Shown here: in pieces, positions 8,354-16,501 of the stretch
How the letters are laid out: every line of letters begins with the position of its first letter
Position numbering within the stretch: position 1 is the first letter of the stretch
Source of the DNA: Halobacteriales archaeon QS_4_69_31
GTDB taxonomy: Archaea; Halobacteriota; Halobacteria; Halobacteriales; Haloarculaceae
NCBI GenBank assembly: GCA_003021655.1
Contig: PXRP01000016.1
Span: 1 to 64,000 of the forward strand
Direction: 5' to 3'
Length of the DNA: 64,000 nucleotides
Notes under the pieces: model-generated
Database searches by the model: none
What the model was told of the DNA's origin: nothing
What the model saw: only the letters and a program-made list of their open reading frames with translations
Position numbers and translations under genes: made by a program

Positions 8354-9904
8354 TCACGCCAGGCCCGGGAGCGCGGCCCGCTTGGAGGGGTTGCGCCAGT
8401 GGTCGACGCCGCCGGCGACGACCAGGCCCACAGAGAGGACCGTCACCGCGAGGTGGGGTTCGGCAAACCAGAAGGGGAGCCAGGAGAAAGTACCCCGCAT
8501 CGCGGCGACGACCAGTGACAGGACGGGGACCTCCGAGCCGGTCTCGTCGCCGGCCGTCTCGCCCGACCCCGTGACCGTGGGCAGCGAGTAGCCGTCGGTG
8601 GTCGTCGGAGTCGCGCCCGGGGTGGTGTCGGTCGCGGTCCCGTCGGGAGTGTCGGTCGGGGTCGCGCCGTCACCCGGGCCGGGTTCGCTGCCGTACGCGC
8701 CGGATATCTCGCCGTAGGGCAGGCGGTCGGCCTCGTAGGGGATGTCGCCGCCGGTGCTGGCGCTCCAGACGAGGGTCTTGTCGGGGTCGACCTCGAAGAC
8801 GCGCTGGTTGCGCGAGTCGGTCACCAGCGTGTTGCCGTTGGGGAGACGGTCGGCGTCGCGGGGCCAGGTGAGTTTGATGCCGCCGGCCTCCCGGAGCACC
8901 CACGCGACCTCCCAGTCGCCCCCCTCCTTGTGGAGTTCGACGACCCGGTGGTTCTGGCTGTCGGCGACCAGCACCCGGCCGGGGCCGAGCCACTGCGGGT
9001 TGTGCTGTTCTTTCATCACGTCGGGGTCGCCACAGCGGACGTCGCCGTCCCCGTCGCCGTCGTAGAGGCGGCCGTCGTCCAGGCAGTTCTCGTCGGTGCT
9101 GTCGCCGTCCTCGTTGATGACCTCGACGACACCCTGGCCCCGTTCGACGACGACGATCTGGTTGGCGTTGCGCACCGAGACGAGAAAGCGCCCCTCGCCG
9201 ATGGCGTCGACGTCGTTGATGTGGAGCCAGTCGCGCGAGGTCGGGTCCGGCGGCGCCTCGTAGAACGAGGAGGCGTTCCACTGCCAGACTTCGGTGTCGT
9301 CCTCGATGACAGCGACCCGCTCGTGTTCCATGTCGGTGAAGACGTAGCGGTCACCGCCGAGGTGGTCGACGGCGTGGACCTCGCTGTTGGTCAGCGACCC
9401 CACCGGGAAGCTGTACTCCTCGACGACCCGCGGACCGCCGGGGGCGTCAGGGTCGATGTGCCGGAAGCCGGTGCGGGCACAGTCGGGCCCGAGGTCGCCA
9501 CACGCGTCGGAACTCTCGTTGGCGAAGGCCGCGAGGACGGTCCCGTCCGCCAGCATCGACACCTCGAAGTAGCCGTCGGCGGCCGTCTCGCGCCATACCT
9601 CGTCGGTCCCCGAGAACATCCGCACGTCGCCGCGCTTGACCCACCCGCCCTGGACCCCGACCAGGGTCAGCGGCCGCGCCGGCGTCTCCGTCGCGGTGCC
9701 CGACGGGTCGGTTGCGGGGCCGGTGGCCGTGGCGGTGTCGCCGGGCGCCGGCGTTTCATCGCCCGCGGGGGCAGGCGTGGGCGTCGCGACCGGGCCGGCA
9801 CCCGCGACCGTCCGGTCGGGGGCGGTGGCGGCACCGACCGCGACCATCGCGACGAAGAGACCGATACCGACGAGTACGAGCGTCGTTCCGCGCGAGAGGG
9901 CCAT
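8354..9904 (-). CDS. Arylsulfotransferase-like (ASST family) membrane-anchored beta-propeller protein
   Basis: A 516-aa protein with an N-terminal transmembrane anchor (TTLVLVGIGLFVAMVAVG), a Thr/Pro/Ala linker, a propeller, and a second Thr/Pro-rich linker before a C-terminal hydrophobic segment (LAVTVLSVGLVVAGG). Propeller blades carry ASST signatures: DWLHINDVDAI, NPQWLGPGRVLVADSQNHR, LPNGNTLVTDSRNQRVFEV. In enterobacterial ASST a His in the propeller carries the sulfate; the His of DWLHIND is a candidate. Archaeal members have no proven substrate and may be NHL/PQQ-like binding proteins. The ATG at 9904 starts the membrane segment. It is convergent with the copy-1 P19-like gene (7 bp apart). 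Confidence 0.8.
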   Translation of the reverse strand: MALSRGTTLVLVGIGLFVAMVAVGAATAPDRTVAGAGPVATPTPAPAGDETPAPGDTATATGPATDPSGTATETPARPLTLVGVQGGWVKRGDVRMFSGTDEVWRETAADGYFEVSMLADGTVLAAFANESSDACGDLGPDCARTGFRHIDPDAPGGPRVVEEYSFPVGSLTNSEVHAVDHLGGDRYVFTDMEHERVAVIEDDTEVWQWNASSFYEAPPDPTSRDWLHINDVDAIGEGRFLVSVRNANQIVVVERGQGVVEVINEDGDSTDENCLDDGRLYDGDGDGDVRCGDPDVMKEQHNPQWLGPGRVLVADSQNHRVVELHKEGGDWEVAWVLREAGGIKLTWPRDADRLPNGNTLVTDSRNQRVFEVDPDKTLVWSASTGGDIPYEADRLPYGEISGAYGSEPGPGDGATPTDTPDGTATDTTPGATPTTTDGYSLPTVTGSGETAGDETGSEVPVLSLVVAAMRGTFSWLPFWFAEPHLAVTVLSVGLVVAGGVDHWRNPSKRAALPGLA

Positions 9905-10037
9905 TCGCCGGGTAGTCCGCTCCCTCCGGAGATAAGTTTTCGGTTCCGACCCGGTGAGGTATCGAAAGAGCGTCACTCGGCCCGGCGAGCCATCGAGAGA
10001 GCGCCCCGGACCGTCCGCGGGTCCGGTCCCGTGGGGG

Positions 10038-10373
10038 TCACCCTCCGGCGTCGGTCGTGGTGTCACTATCCCCGGCGTCACTCGCGCTGTCGCCCTCATC
10101 GGCGTCGGTCACGCTGTCGGCCGCGTCGACCAGGTCGGCGGCCAGTTCCCGCGCCTGGTCGGGCGAGAGTACCACCCTGTCGGCGTGGTGTGGGACGGTC
10201 TCTATGTCGGTGGCGTCCATCTCGACCCCCAACTCGACGTAGTCGGGGTCGTCCCCCGGTGCCGTCGCGTTCACGACCGCGACCCCCTCCTCGGTCCCCC
10301 CGGGGCGGTCGACCCGTCCCTCCGCGTACTCCAGCGTCGTGTAGGCGTTGACGTCCAGGATCCGGCGAGCCAT
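10038..10373 (-). CDS. DUF6360-type haloarchaeal protein
   Basis: A 111-aa acidic protein beginning MARRILDVNAYTTLEY. The core DYVELGVEMDATDIETVPHH followed by ADRVVLSPDQARELAADL matches the haloarchaeal DUF6360 family as I remember it. The C-terminal 25 residues are Asp/Ser/Thr repeats, probably disordered. The ATG at 10373 is chosen because the family start is MxxRIL; an upstream ATG would add eight Arg-rich residues. No biochemical role is known. The gene is monocistronic and faces away from the following plus-strand genes. Confidence 0.75.
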   Translation of the reverse strand: MARRILDVNAYTTLEYAEGRVDRPGGTEEGVAVVNATAPGDDPDYVELGVEMDATDIETVPHHADRVVLSPDQARELAADLVDAADSVTDADEGDSASDAGDSDTTTDAGG

Positions 10374-10777
10374 ACGGACGCTCGCGCGCCGACCCACTTA
10401 CCTCCCGCGCTCGGGCGCCACGGTAGCGACAAGTATTGCCCCCTGTCTGGGCCGCCACGCCGGGGAGCGGTCGCGCCGGCGGGACGGCGGATGAGACTCG
10501 CCGTCCGGTCGGCGGCACGCTCCGGGCACGCTCCCTCTGGAGACCGGCGGCCTCGGGGCCCGTGCGGGTGGGACCGCCGCGGCCCGCGAGCGGGTCGGAG
10601 TCGTGGTGGGACTCGCACGCGCGGGCGGCCGACACCAGTAACTCTTGCCGGGAGGTCCCAGTGCGGGAATCGCTTGCGGGAGCGGACGCGGTTAAGAGGC
10701 GTAGGGGCCTACGGGGGGATACAGCGACGGGCCGGGTCGCCGGTGGCGGCCGCGGGCCCGTCGGGACCGACCGACTG
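10374..10777. other. 404-bp gap between divergent genes
   Basis: GC-rich sequence without a convincing reading frame. It must hold the promoters of the DUF6360 gene (minus) and the 49-aa gene (plus). A GGTTAAGAGG stretch near 10690 is the only AT-rich promoter-like spot before the plus-strand gene. I found no RNA gene here. Confidence 0.4.
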
Positions 10778-10927
10778 ATGACCACAAACGACCAGAACTC
10801 AGCGACGGACGGATCGGACGACGGTCACGACCCGGAGCGCGCCCACCTCGACGGCGTCGAGGACGGGTGTGGCTGTGCCGAGGTCTGGGAACACCTCTCG
10901 GAGCGCCGAGAGGCCGGCGCGGACTGA
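10778..10927 (+). CDS. Small Cys-containing haloarchaeal protein
   Basis: A 49-aa acidic protein with the core DGCGCAEVWEHLSERRE. The compact CGC motif followed by an amphipathic helix is a pattern I associate with short conserved haloarchaeal proteins, perhaps a metal- or redox-active micro-protein. The first 25 residues are Asp/Thr/Asn-rich and probably disordered. It lies 67 bp upstream of the DUF7119-like gene on the same strand. Function unknown. Confidence 0.6.
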   Translation: MTTNDQNSATDGSDDGHDPERAHLDGVEDGCGCAEVWEHLSERREAGAD

Positions 10928-10994
10928 CCGTCGCGTGTGCAGTGCGCACACAGCGACAGGAGGCTTTTAGTATCCCGTCACTAAGCGGACAACG

Positions 10995-11669
10995 ATGAGT
11001 GGAGAGGGGCCAGATCCGCCGGCGACCGACCGGGAGTCACCGGTGGGCGCGCCCGTCATCAGGGGCGACCCGGCCGTCACCGGGCAGCGACCCGAAGAGG
11101 CCGTCGAGTTCGACCCGGAGGACCCAGAGAGCCTCGAACGGGCCGCCGAGACCGTCCGGCAGTTCGCCGCCGAGACCGCCGGACAGACCGACACCGTCTA
11201 CATGCTCCGGGGGGCGGCCGCCTGCGCGGCGCTCGTCCGCGGCGAGGGGTCCTACAAGGCCGCGGCCGAGCGCGCCGGCGGCGAGGCCACGGTCGCGTTC
11301 ATCCGCAAGTGGTCCCGGGTCCACGACCTCCCGCGGTCGATACGCAAACACGTCGCGATGGGGCAGATCGCGCCGACCGCGGCCAAACACATCGCCCGCG
11401 TCAGCGGCGAGGCGCGGCTCCGGCTCGCGTGGGCCGCCCTCGACGCCGAGATGACCGTCCGCCAGGTCCGCTCGGTCGCCAGCGACGTCAACGACGGCGC
11501 CTCCGTCGAGCAGGCCCTCGACGAGGACGGGGTTACGCTCGGCCGGATGGCTGTCACGCTCCCCCCGCGGGTGTACCAGGAACTCCGCCGCGAGGCCGCT
11601 CTCGAGGACGTCGACCCCGACGACATCGTCGCCGGCGCGCTCGAACGACGGTTCGACGGCCACAGGTGA
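10995..11669 (+). CDS. DUF7119-like haloarchaeal protein with helix-turn-helix-like core
   Basis: A 224-aa protein. After an acidic, Pro-rich N-terminus, residues 65-175 are helical: RGEGSYKAAAERAGGEATVA reads like a helix-turn-helix, and IRKHVAMGQIAPTAAKHIAR followed by EMTVRQVRSVAS resembles the KorB/ParB-type DNA-binding region, where the word sequence of helix, turn and repeat is similar. The C-terminal RVYQELRREAALEDVDPDD resembles a ribbon-helix tail. DNA binding is inferred, with no proof of partner or target. TTTTAGTA lies about 20 nt before the ATG. A tRNA-Lys gene follows directly. Confidence 0.7.
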   Translation: MSGEGPDPPATDRESPVGAPVIRGDPAVTGQRPEEAVEFDPEDPESLERAAETVRQFAAETAGQTDTVYMLRGAAACAALVRGEGSYKAAAERAGGEATVAFIRKWSRVHDLPRSIRKHVAMGQIAPTAAKHIARVSGEARLRLAWAALDAEMTVRQVRSVASDVNDGASVEQALDEDGVTLGRMAVTLPPRVYQELRREAALEDVDPDDIVAGALERRFDGHR

Positions 11670-11675
11670 TCGTAA

Positions 11676-11705
11676 GGTCTTAATCGAGGACTCTCACAGT
11701 GAGAG
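11676..11705 (+). promoter_or_regulatory. Promoter and 15-bp palindrome just upstream of tRNA-Lys
   Basis: A TATA-like TCTTAATCG sits about 31 bp before the tRNA 5' end. It is followed by CTCTCAC-A-GTGAGAG (11691-11705), a perfect 7-bp inverted repeat ending five bases before the tRNA. The palindrome could fold in the pre-tRNA leader or bind a protein; which one cannot be told from sequence. Confidence 0.45.
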
Positions 11706-11709
11706 ACGC

Positions 11710-11783
11710 GGGCCGGTAGCTCAGTCAGGCAGAGCGTCTGGCTTTTAACCAGATGGTCGGGGGTTCAACTCCCTCCCGGCCCG
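11710..11783 (+). tRNA. tRNA-Lys (anticodon UUU)
   Basis: The cloverleaf folds cleanly. The acceptor stem is GGGCCGG/CCGGCCC, the D-arm starts GCTC, and the anticodon arm is TCTGG-CTTTTAA-CCAGA with anticodon TTT. The T-arm is GGGGG-TTCAACT-CCCTC, with discriminator G. The gene does not encode CCA and has no intron. It decodes AAA/AAG lysine codons. Confidence 0.96.
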
Positions 11784-11791
11784 TGCAACGA

Positions 11792-11850
11792 GACCGCGAG
11801 CGACGCGTACGGGACCGCGAGCGACGCGTACGGGACCGCGAGCGACCGAG
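11792..11850. repeat. 21-bp direct repeat, 2.8 copies, after tRNA-Lys
   Basis: The unit GACCGCGAGCGACGCGTACGG occurs twice perfectly and then partially (GACCGCGAGCGACC). It begins eight bases after the tRNA 3' end. This could be a replication-slippage array or a tRNA-proximal recombination scar; I saw no integrase nearby. Confidence 0.8.
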
Positions 11851-11909
11851 TCCCCGGGGTCCGGGTCGAAACCACGAGACTTACGGGTGAGAACCGCGAG
11901 TGGGCGAGT

Positions 11910-12116
11910 ATGAGCGTCACCGAACGTTTCGACGACCGGATCGAACCCATCGGGGTCGCGGTCGGCGTCCTGCTCGTCCTCGTCGGACTCGGGACCGTCG
12001 CCGGGTTCCCCTGGGCCACCAAAGGCGACGCGCTCGCCTCCGCCCTCCAGGTCGTCGGGGCCCTCCTGACCGTCGCCATCGGCGCCGGACTCGTCTGGCT
12101 GAGCCGCCACGACTGA
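11910..12116 (+). CDS. Small two-helix membrane protein (DUF8123-like)
   Basis: A 68-aa protein with helices at about 14-33 (GVAVGVLLVLVGLGTVAGFP) and 44-63 (LQVVGALLTVAIGAGLVWL), a charged N-terminus and an RHD end. Proteins of this size and pattern are common and unnamed in haloarchaea. The start ATG directly follows a GTGGGCGAGT context without a Shine-Dalgarno, as is usual for leaderless transcripts. Function unknown. Confidence 0.65.
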   Translation: MSVTERFDDRIEPIGVAVGVLLVLVGLGTVAGFPWATKGDALASALQVVGALLTVAIGAGLVWLSRHD

Positions 12117-12210
12117 CTCGCCCTTCTGACCGGCGTCCGCGAAGCGACCGTCAGCGACGCGTCGGCCACCGGTCCGGCGGAACCGTAGCAGTCACCGACA
12201 GGGGCGAGAC

Positions 12211-12217
12211 AAAAAAA
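12211..12217 (-). terminator. T-tract terminator after the 376-aa membrane protein gene
   Basis: Seven consecutive A on the plus strand (T7 on the minus strand) lie about 55 bp beyond the stop codon of the minus-strand gene. Poly-T runs are the usual archaeal termination signal. Confidence 0.5.
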
Positions 12218-12270
12218 CCACGACCGGCAGCGAGACGGAAAGACCGACGACGGCGAGCCGGGTGCGTGGG

Positions 12271-13401
12271 TCAGCCCTTGACGGGCAACAGGGCGGTCGC
12301 GACGAGGAGGATGGCGGCGATGATACTCAGGTCGACGACGCCCCAGAGGCCGTTCTTGCGCTCGTGGAAGTTGTCGATCTCCGCGTTCTGTGCGTGGTAC
12401 TCGCCGTAGCGCTCGTCGGTCGAGAGGACCTGGACCGACGAGTTGTCCGGGAAGTGCGCGAAGTACTGCTGGTCGCCGACGGTGACGTTCGCGCCCTCTT
12501 GGAGTTCGATGGTCGTTGTCGTCTCGCCGGGCCGTGTGAGCGTGACACTCTCGTTGTCGACCGCCTCAACCGTCGTCTCGTTGCCCTGGTACTGGAGGGT
12601 GTCGCCCTCGGCGAAGGTGCGTGTCTCGGCCGGGCCGAAGTACTCGTCGACCGGCACGTTCGTGTCGTTCGCGCGGTAGGTGACCTTCAGGACGCCGTTC
12701 TGCCTGACCGGTTCGTCGTACAGCGCCGGGTCCTCGACCGCGAGTTCGGTCACGTTCCGCTGCTCGACGAAGGTCATCTCCGTGGGGTCGGTGATGTTCT
12801 CGCCGGCGACGTTCGCGTTCCGGACCAACAGGAGATAGGAGTTGCCCCGGACGACCGTCGCCTCGCCCGCCGCGATATCGGTCACCGTCGCCTCGGAGTT
12901 CTGATACTCGAAGGTGTCGCCGACAGACAGCGACGTGTTGACCGTCGGGTCGTCGGCGTCGGCCAGCGTGAGCGTCCCCGCCGTGGCGTTGACCGAGACC
13001 TCGTACTGGCTGCCGTTGTACTCGACGGTGTCCCCGTCAGCGAACGTCGCCTCGTTGCGGGCGGTCTGGTCGGCCCAGACCACGTCGGTCGGCGGGACCG
13101 TCGTCCCGTTGTCCAGTGACGTGCTCACGACGTCGGATTCGTTCGTCCAGGAGAGTTCACCCGAGCGGGAGATCTCGCCACCGCCGCCACCGCCGTGTCC
13201 GCCACCGCCGCCACCGCCGGTCGAGACCTCGATAGACGAGACGGTCCACGTCCGTTCACCCAGTTCGACGGTGTCGCCCTGCGAGTAGGTCGGCCCGTCG
13301 AGCTCGACGTGTGGCGCGGACGTCGTCAGAATGAGGCCGTACGCGGCAGCGCCCACGATGACGAAGAAGGCGAGATACATCGCCGCGGCTCGTCTTTGCA
13401 T
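12271..13401 (-). CDS. Haloarchaeal membrane-anchored extracellular beta protein, unknown function
   Basis: A 376-aa protein with transmembrane helices at both ends (AMYLAFFVIVGAAAYGLIL and VVDLSIIAAILLVATALL). The external part contains repeated short beta modules of similar wording: TYSQGDTVELGERTWTV, TFADGDTVEYNGSQYEV, SLSVGDTFEYQNSEATV, TFAEGDTLQYQGNETTV. Four such repeats suggest a duplicated small barrel or SH3-like fold. A Gly/His stretch of about 18 residues near position 62 is unusual. It is rich in Asn/Thr, with many potential N-glycosylation sequons. I do not recognise a named family. Confidence 0.75.
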   Translation of the reverse strand: MQRRAAAMYLAFFVIVGAAAYGLILTTSAPHVELDGPTYSQGDTVELGERTWTVSSIEVSTGGGGGGGHGGGGGGEISRSGELSWTNESDVVSTSLDNGTTVPPTDVVWADQTARNEATFADGDTVEYNGSQYEVSVNATAGTLTLADADDPTVNTSLSVGDTFEYQNSEATVTDIAAGEATVVRGNSYLLLVRNANVAGENITDPTEMTFVEQRNVTELAVEDPALYDEPVRQNGVLKVTYRANDTNVPVDEYFGPAETRTFAEGDTLQYQGNETTVEAVDNESVTLTRPGETTTTIELQEGANVTVGDQQYFAHFPDNSSVQVLSTDERYGEYHAQNAEIDNFHERKNGLWGVVDLSIIAAILLVATALLPVKG

Positions 13402-13596
13402 ACCTGATCGGTCTGAAGCCCCCGCGTATAACGATTACCAATTGCGCCGGAAACGGTCGGTACCGCCCGCCGCGACTCCGGACGCGACTCGACCCCGCGG
13501 GGCCGGGGCCGCCGTCTGCCCCCTCGATGTGACGGACCCGGCGCTGTTCGTGGCTCGACTGTGCCGGGAGGACACGCGCAGCGACGGGGACCACGG

Positions 13597-13842
13597 CTAC
13601 CTGGAGGGGAGCGTCGCGCTCCTGTCCGGTTCGTCGGCCCGCCGGGAGGCCGCGGCGAGCGCGCGCGAGAGCACCTCGACCGCGTGCTCGTGGTCGGACT
13701 TCGACCCGTAGACGGCCATCGGCGAGACGTCCAGTTCGTCGTAGGCGGCAAACGCCGCCGGCGACGCCACGCCGCGTCGCTCGTACTCCTCGCGCACGAG
13801 GGCCAGGAGCGTGTGCAGGTGGACCAATTCGTCCTTTTTCAT
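13597..13842 (-). CDS. UPF0058 family protein
   Basis: An 81-aa protein starting MKKDELVHLHTLLALVREEYE and containing SPMAVYGSKSDHEHAVEVL, which matches the UPF0058 family of small helical archaeal proteins. Conserved His residues (HLH, DHEH) suggest metal binding, but the role is unknown. It lies just upstream of, and divergent from, the second DyP-like gene; the 89-bp gap must hold both promoters (GATATACG on the minus side). Confidence 0.85.
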   Translation of the reverse strand: MKKDELVHLHTLLALVREEYERRGVASPAAFAAYDELDVSPMAVYGSKSDHEHAVEVLSRALAAASRRADEPDRSATLPSR

Positions 13843-13931
13843 CGCACACGATATACGTACTGGAACCTCCTAAACCTCGCGCCTGGACGGCGACCGGAAG
13901 GGGCTTGCCGGTCGCGTCCGAACGCGGGGCC

Positions 13932-15242
13932 ATGGACGCCCTCGACGGGTCTCTCTCTCGCAGGCAGTTTCTGAAGGCGGCGGTCGCGGTCGGCGGTGCG
14001 GGTGCTCTCTCCGCGTGTCTCGACCGGGGGGACGCGACGCCCACCGACCCAGTCCCGGCGGGTGACCCGTCCGCGAGACCCGACCGCCAGCACGCCTGGC
14101 GCGAGTACGTCCGCCACGACGACAGCGGCAACTCGCTGCTCCCCCGGCACCAGGTGTTGCTGTACCTGAACTTCGACGCCGACGGGCCGCCGACGGCCGC
14201 CGACCGCGAGACGGTCGCGGCGGCGCTGGGGACGCTCGACCGCGCCTACGAGTGGAGCCACGAGGCGCTCCTGTTCAGCGTGGCCTACTCGCCGTCGTAC
14301 TTCGACCGGTTCGACGCCCCGCTCCGGGGCGTGGACCTGCCCGCCCCCCGCCGGCTCTCGGACTTCGAGGAGCCGACCTTCGACATGCAGGACGCTCTCG
14401 TCCACCTCGCGAGCGACCGCGCCGACGCCCTGCTGGAGGCAGAAGAAGCGCTCGTCGGCGACCGCGAGACGGCCAACGGCGTCACCGTCGAGGCGAAACT
14501 GACCGACGTGGCGACCGTCGACTCCCGGCGGACGGGCTTTGTCGGCGCCGGCATGCCCGCCGACCGCCAGGACGCCGCGGGGATCCCCGACTCCGAGCCC
14601 GTCCCCGAGGAGTCGCCGCTGTTTATGGGCTTTGTCGCGGGGTTCGTCGGGAACCAGGCCGCCGAGGACTACGTCACGCTCGATGCGGGCCCCTTCGCCG
14701 GCGGGACGACCAAACACGTCGCCAACATCCGCCAGCGCCTCGCGGACTGGTACGGAGAACAGGACCACGACGAGCGCGTGATGGAGATGTTCAGCCCCGG
14801 CCACGCCGAGGAGGACCTCGTGGAGGGCGTCGGAACCAACCTCGGGGCCGACAGCGGCATCGACCGGTTCGTCGACGACGTCGAGGAGCAGGCCCGCGAG
14901 TTCGGCCGGGTCGGCCACGCACAGAAGGCCGCCCGCGCCAACCGCGACGGGGAGGGGAACGTCCGCCTGTTGCGGCGCCACTTCGAGTCGACCGACGACA
15001 TCGGGTCCGACCAGTCGGTCGCCAGCCTCCACTTTCCGTCGCTCCAGCGCGGGATAACCGCCTTCGAGGAGGTCCGCGAGGCGATGAACGGCGCCGACAT
15101 CCCGGCGACGACACCGGCCGTCCGCCAGCGGGTCAACAACGGCATCCTGGAGTACATCTTCGTCCGCAGACGGGGGAACTTCCTCGTGCCCCCGCGGCCC
15201 TACCGCGCGCTACCGACGCCCCGTCCCGGCGAGGGTTCGTGA
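13932..15242 (+). CDS. DyP-peroxidase-like Tat lipoprotein (cassette copy 2)
   Basis: A 436-aa paralogue of the copy-1 protein, alike over its whole length. Tat motif SRRQFLK and lipobox Cys29 place it on the outer face of the membrane. His329 (VGHAQKA) fits the DyP proximal haem ligand and Arg348/349 (LLRRHF) the distal Arg. The GxxDG motif reads GFVAG, with Ala236 where DyP enzymes have the acid-base Asp. NFLVPPRPYR matches the DyP terminal strand. The ATG at 13932 is used; an upstream TTG is less likely. The P19-like copy 2 follows after a 118-bp spacer containing short repeats. The shared substitution in both copies argues for a family-wide change, not decay. Confidence 0.75.
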   Translation: MDALDGSLSRRQFLKAAVAVGGAGALSACLDRGDATPTDPVPAGDPSARPDRQHAWREYVRHDDSGNSLLPRHQVLLYLNFDADGPPTAADRETVAAALGTLDRAYEWSHEALLFSVAYSPSYFDRFDAPLRGVDLPAPRRLSDFEEPTFDMQDALVHLASDRADALLEAEEALVGDRETANGVTVEAKLTDVATVDSRRTGFVGAGMPADRQDAAGIPDSEPVPEESPLFMGFVAGFVGNQAAEDYVTLDAGPFAGGTTKHVANIRQRLADWYGEQDHDERVMEMFSPGHAEEDLVEGVGTNLGADSGIDRFVDDVEEQAREFGRVGHAQKAARANRDGEGNVRLLRRHFESTDDIGSDQSVASLHFPSLQRGITAFEEVREAMNGADIPATTPAVRQRVNNGILEYIFVRRRGNFLVPPRPYRALPTPRPGEGS

Positions 15243-15320
15243 CCCTCGGCGGACCCACGACGTTCGGCGGACCCACGACGCCCGACGGACCCGTGACCCC
15301 CGGTGGAGCCGTGACGGCGC
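15235..15320. repeat. Degenerate 18-bp tandem repeat between cassette genes
   Basis: Successive units ACCCACGACGTTCGGCGG, ACCCACGACGCCCGACGG and ACCCGTGACCCCCGGTGG, with a partial fourth, occupy the spacer between the DyP-like and P19-like genes. The corresponding spacer in copy 1 is shorter and lacks them, so the array arose after the cassette duplication. Confidence 0.75.
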
Positions 15321-15360
15321 CACCAGAACCCCTTTTGTCGACCGCGGGCAACCCGGGAAC

Positions 15361-16464
15361 GTGAACCGACGGCAGTTCGTCGGCGCAGTCGGTTGTCTCG
15401 GTCCCTCGCTCGCGGTCGCCGGTTGTCTCGGCGCCGGGTCGACCGCGACGGCGACCGACACGCCGCCCTCCACCGACACGGCAGCGCCCACCGGGACGGC
15501 GGCCCGGGCGACGACCACCCGGAGCAAGCCCGCCGGCATCTACGTCCAGTCCTTCGACGAGCGGATGTCGATGCAGGGGACCGCGACCAGCGGCCGCTAC
15601 GGGTTCGCGCTCATGTTCGCCGTCCCCCACGACTTCTGGACGGTGACCGGCGACGGGGTGTCGCTGACCAAGGCCGCGGGCGAGGACAGCATCCACCTCA
15701 TGGCCTCGGTCTGGGACGCCGAGACCGGGACGGTCCTCCCGGAGACCGGCCTCTCGGTCGCGGTCACCCGGGACGGCACCCTCGTCTCCGAGGAGGTCAT
15801 CTACCCGATGCTCTCACAGCCGATGGGCTTTCACTACGGCGGAAACTTCGGGCTGGCCGGCGACGGCACCTACACCGTCACCGTCAGCGGCGGCGGCACG
15901 AGCATCCGCCGGACGGGCGGGTTCGAGGGTCGCTTCGGCGACCCCGCCAGCGCCGGGATCCCCCTGGCGTTCACCGAGGCCACGCGCGAGGAGGTCCGGA
16001 CCCGCCCGATAGACCAGGGCGGCGACCCCGGCGCGCTCCGGCCGATGGAGACGGGGGTCCCGCAGGCTGTCCTCCCGGCCGCCGAGGACTTCCCCGGGAC
16101 CGTCCGCGGTAGCGGCCTGACGGACGGCGCACGGCTGGTCGTGACGACGCTCGACTCCCCGCCCGCGGGCGTCGACGCCGACGGCCGCTACCTCGCCGTC
16201 TCGGCCCGCACGCGGTACAACGGTTACGTCCTCCCGGCGATGGCCCTGGCGGCCACGCTGGAACGCGACGGCGAGACCGTCCACGAGGGGCCGCTCCGGC
16301 GGACGCTGGACCCCGACCTGGGGTATCACTACGGCGCGGCCGTCGACGGCGTCGAGTCCGGCGACGCGCTGGAACTCTCGGTGACGACCATCCCCCAGGT
16401 CGCCCGCCACGAGGGCTACGAGACCGCCTTCCGGCAGATGGACGACGTCTCCGTGACGCTGTAG
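15361..16464 (+). CDS. P19-like metal-binding Tat lipoprotein (cassette copy 2)
   Basis: A 367-aa protein starting at GTG, with Tat motif NRRQFVG and lipobox Cys22. The P19-like core is clear: SIHLMASVWDAETG and YPMLSQPMGFHYGGN (Met150, Met155, His158), which fits the Met/His metal site of the P19 family better than copy 1. The second beta domain repeats the theme with GYHYGA (His323) and ARHEGYETAFRQMDDV. A Thr/Ala/Pro linker follows the signal peptide. No permease is encoded next to it, so transport would need a partner elsewhere. Copies 1 and 2 keep the same order and orientation. Confidence 0.78.
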   Translation: MNRRQFVGAVGCLGPSLAVAGCLGAGSTATATDTPPSTDTAAPTGTAARATTTRSKPAGIYVQSFDERMSMQGTATSGRYGFALMFAVPHDFWTVTGDGVSLTKAAGEDSIHLMASVWDAETGTVLPETGLSVAVTRDGTLVSEEVIYPMLSQPMGFHYGGNFGLAGDGTYTVTVSGGGTSIRRTGGFEGRFGDPASAGIPLAFTEATREEVRTRPIDQGGDPGALRPMETGVPQAVLPAAEDFPGTVRGSGLTDGARLVVTTLDSPPAGVDADGRYLAVSARTRYNGYVLPAMALAATLERDGETVHEGPLRRTLDPDLGYHYGAAVDGVESGDALELSVTTIPQVARHEGYETAFRQMDDVSVTL

Positions 16465-16501
16465 CAGTAGATACTTCCCCCGCGGCGACGACCCCCGGGT
16501 T

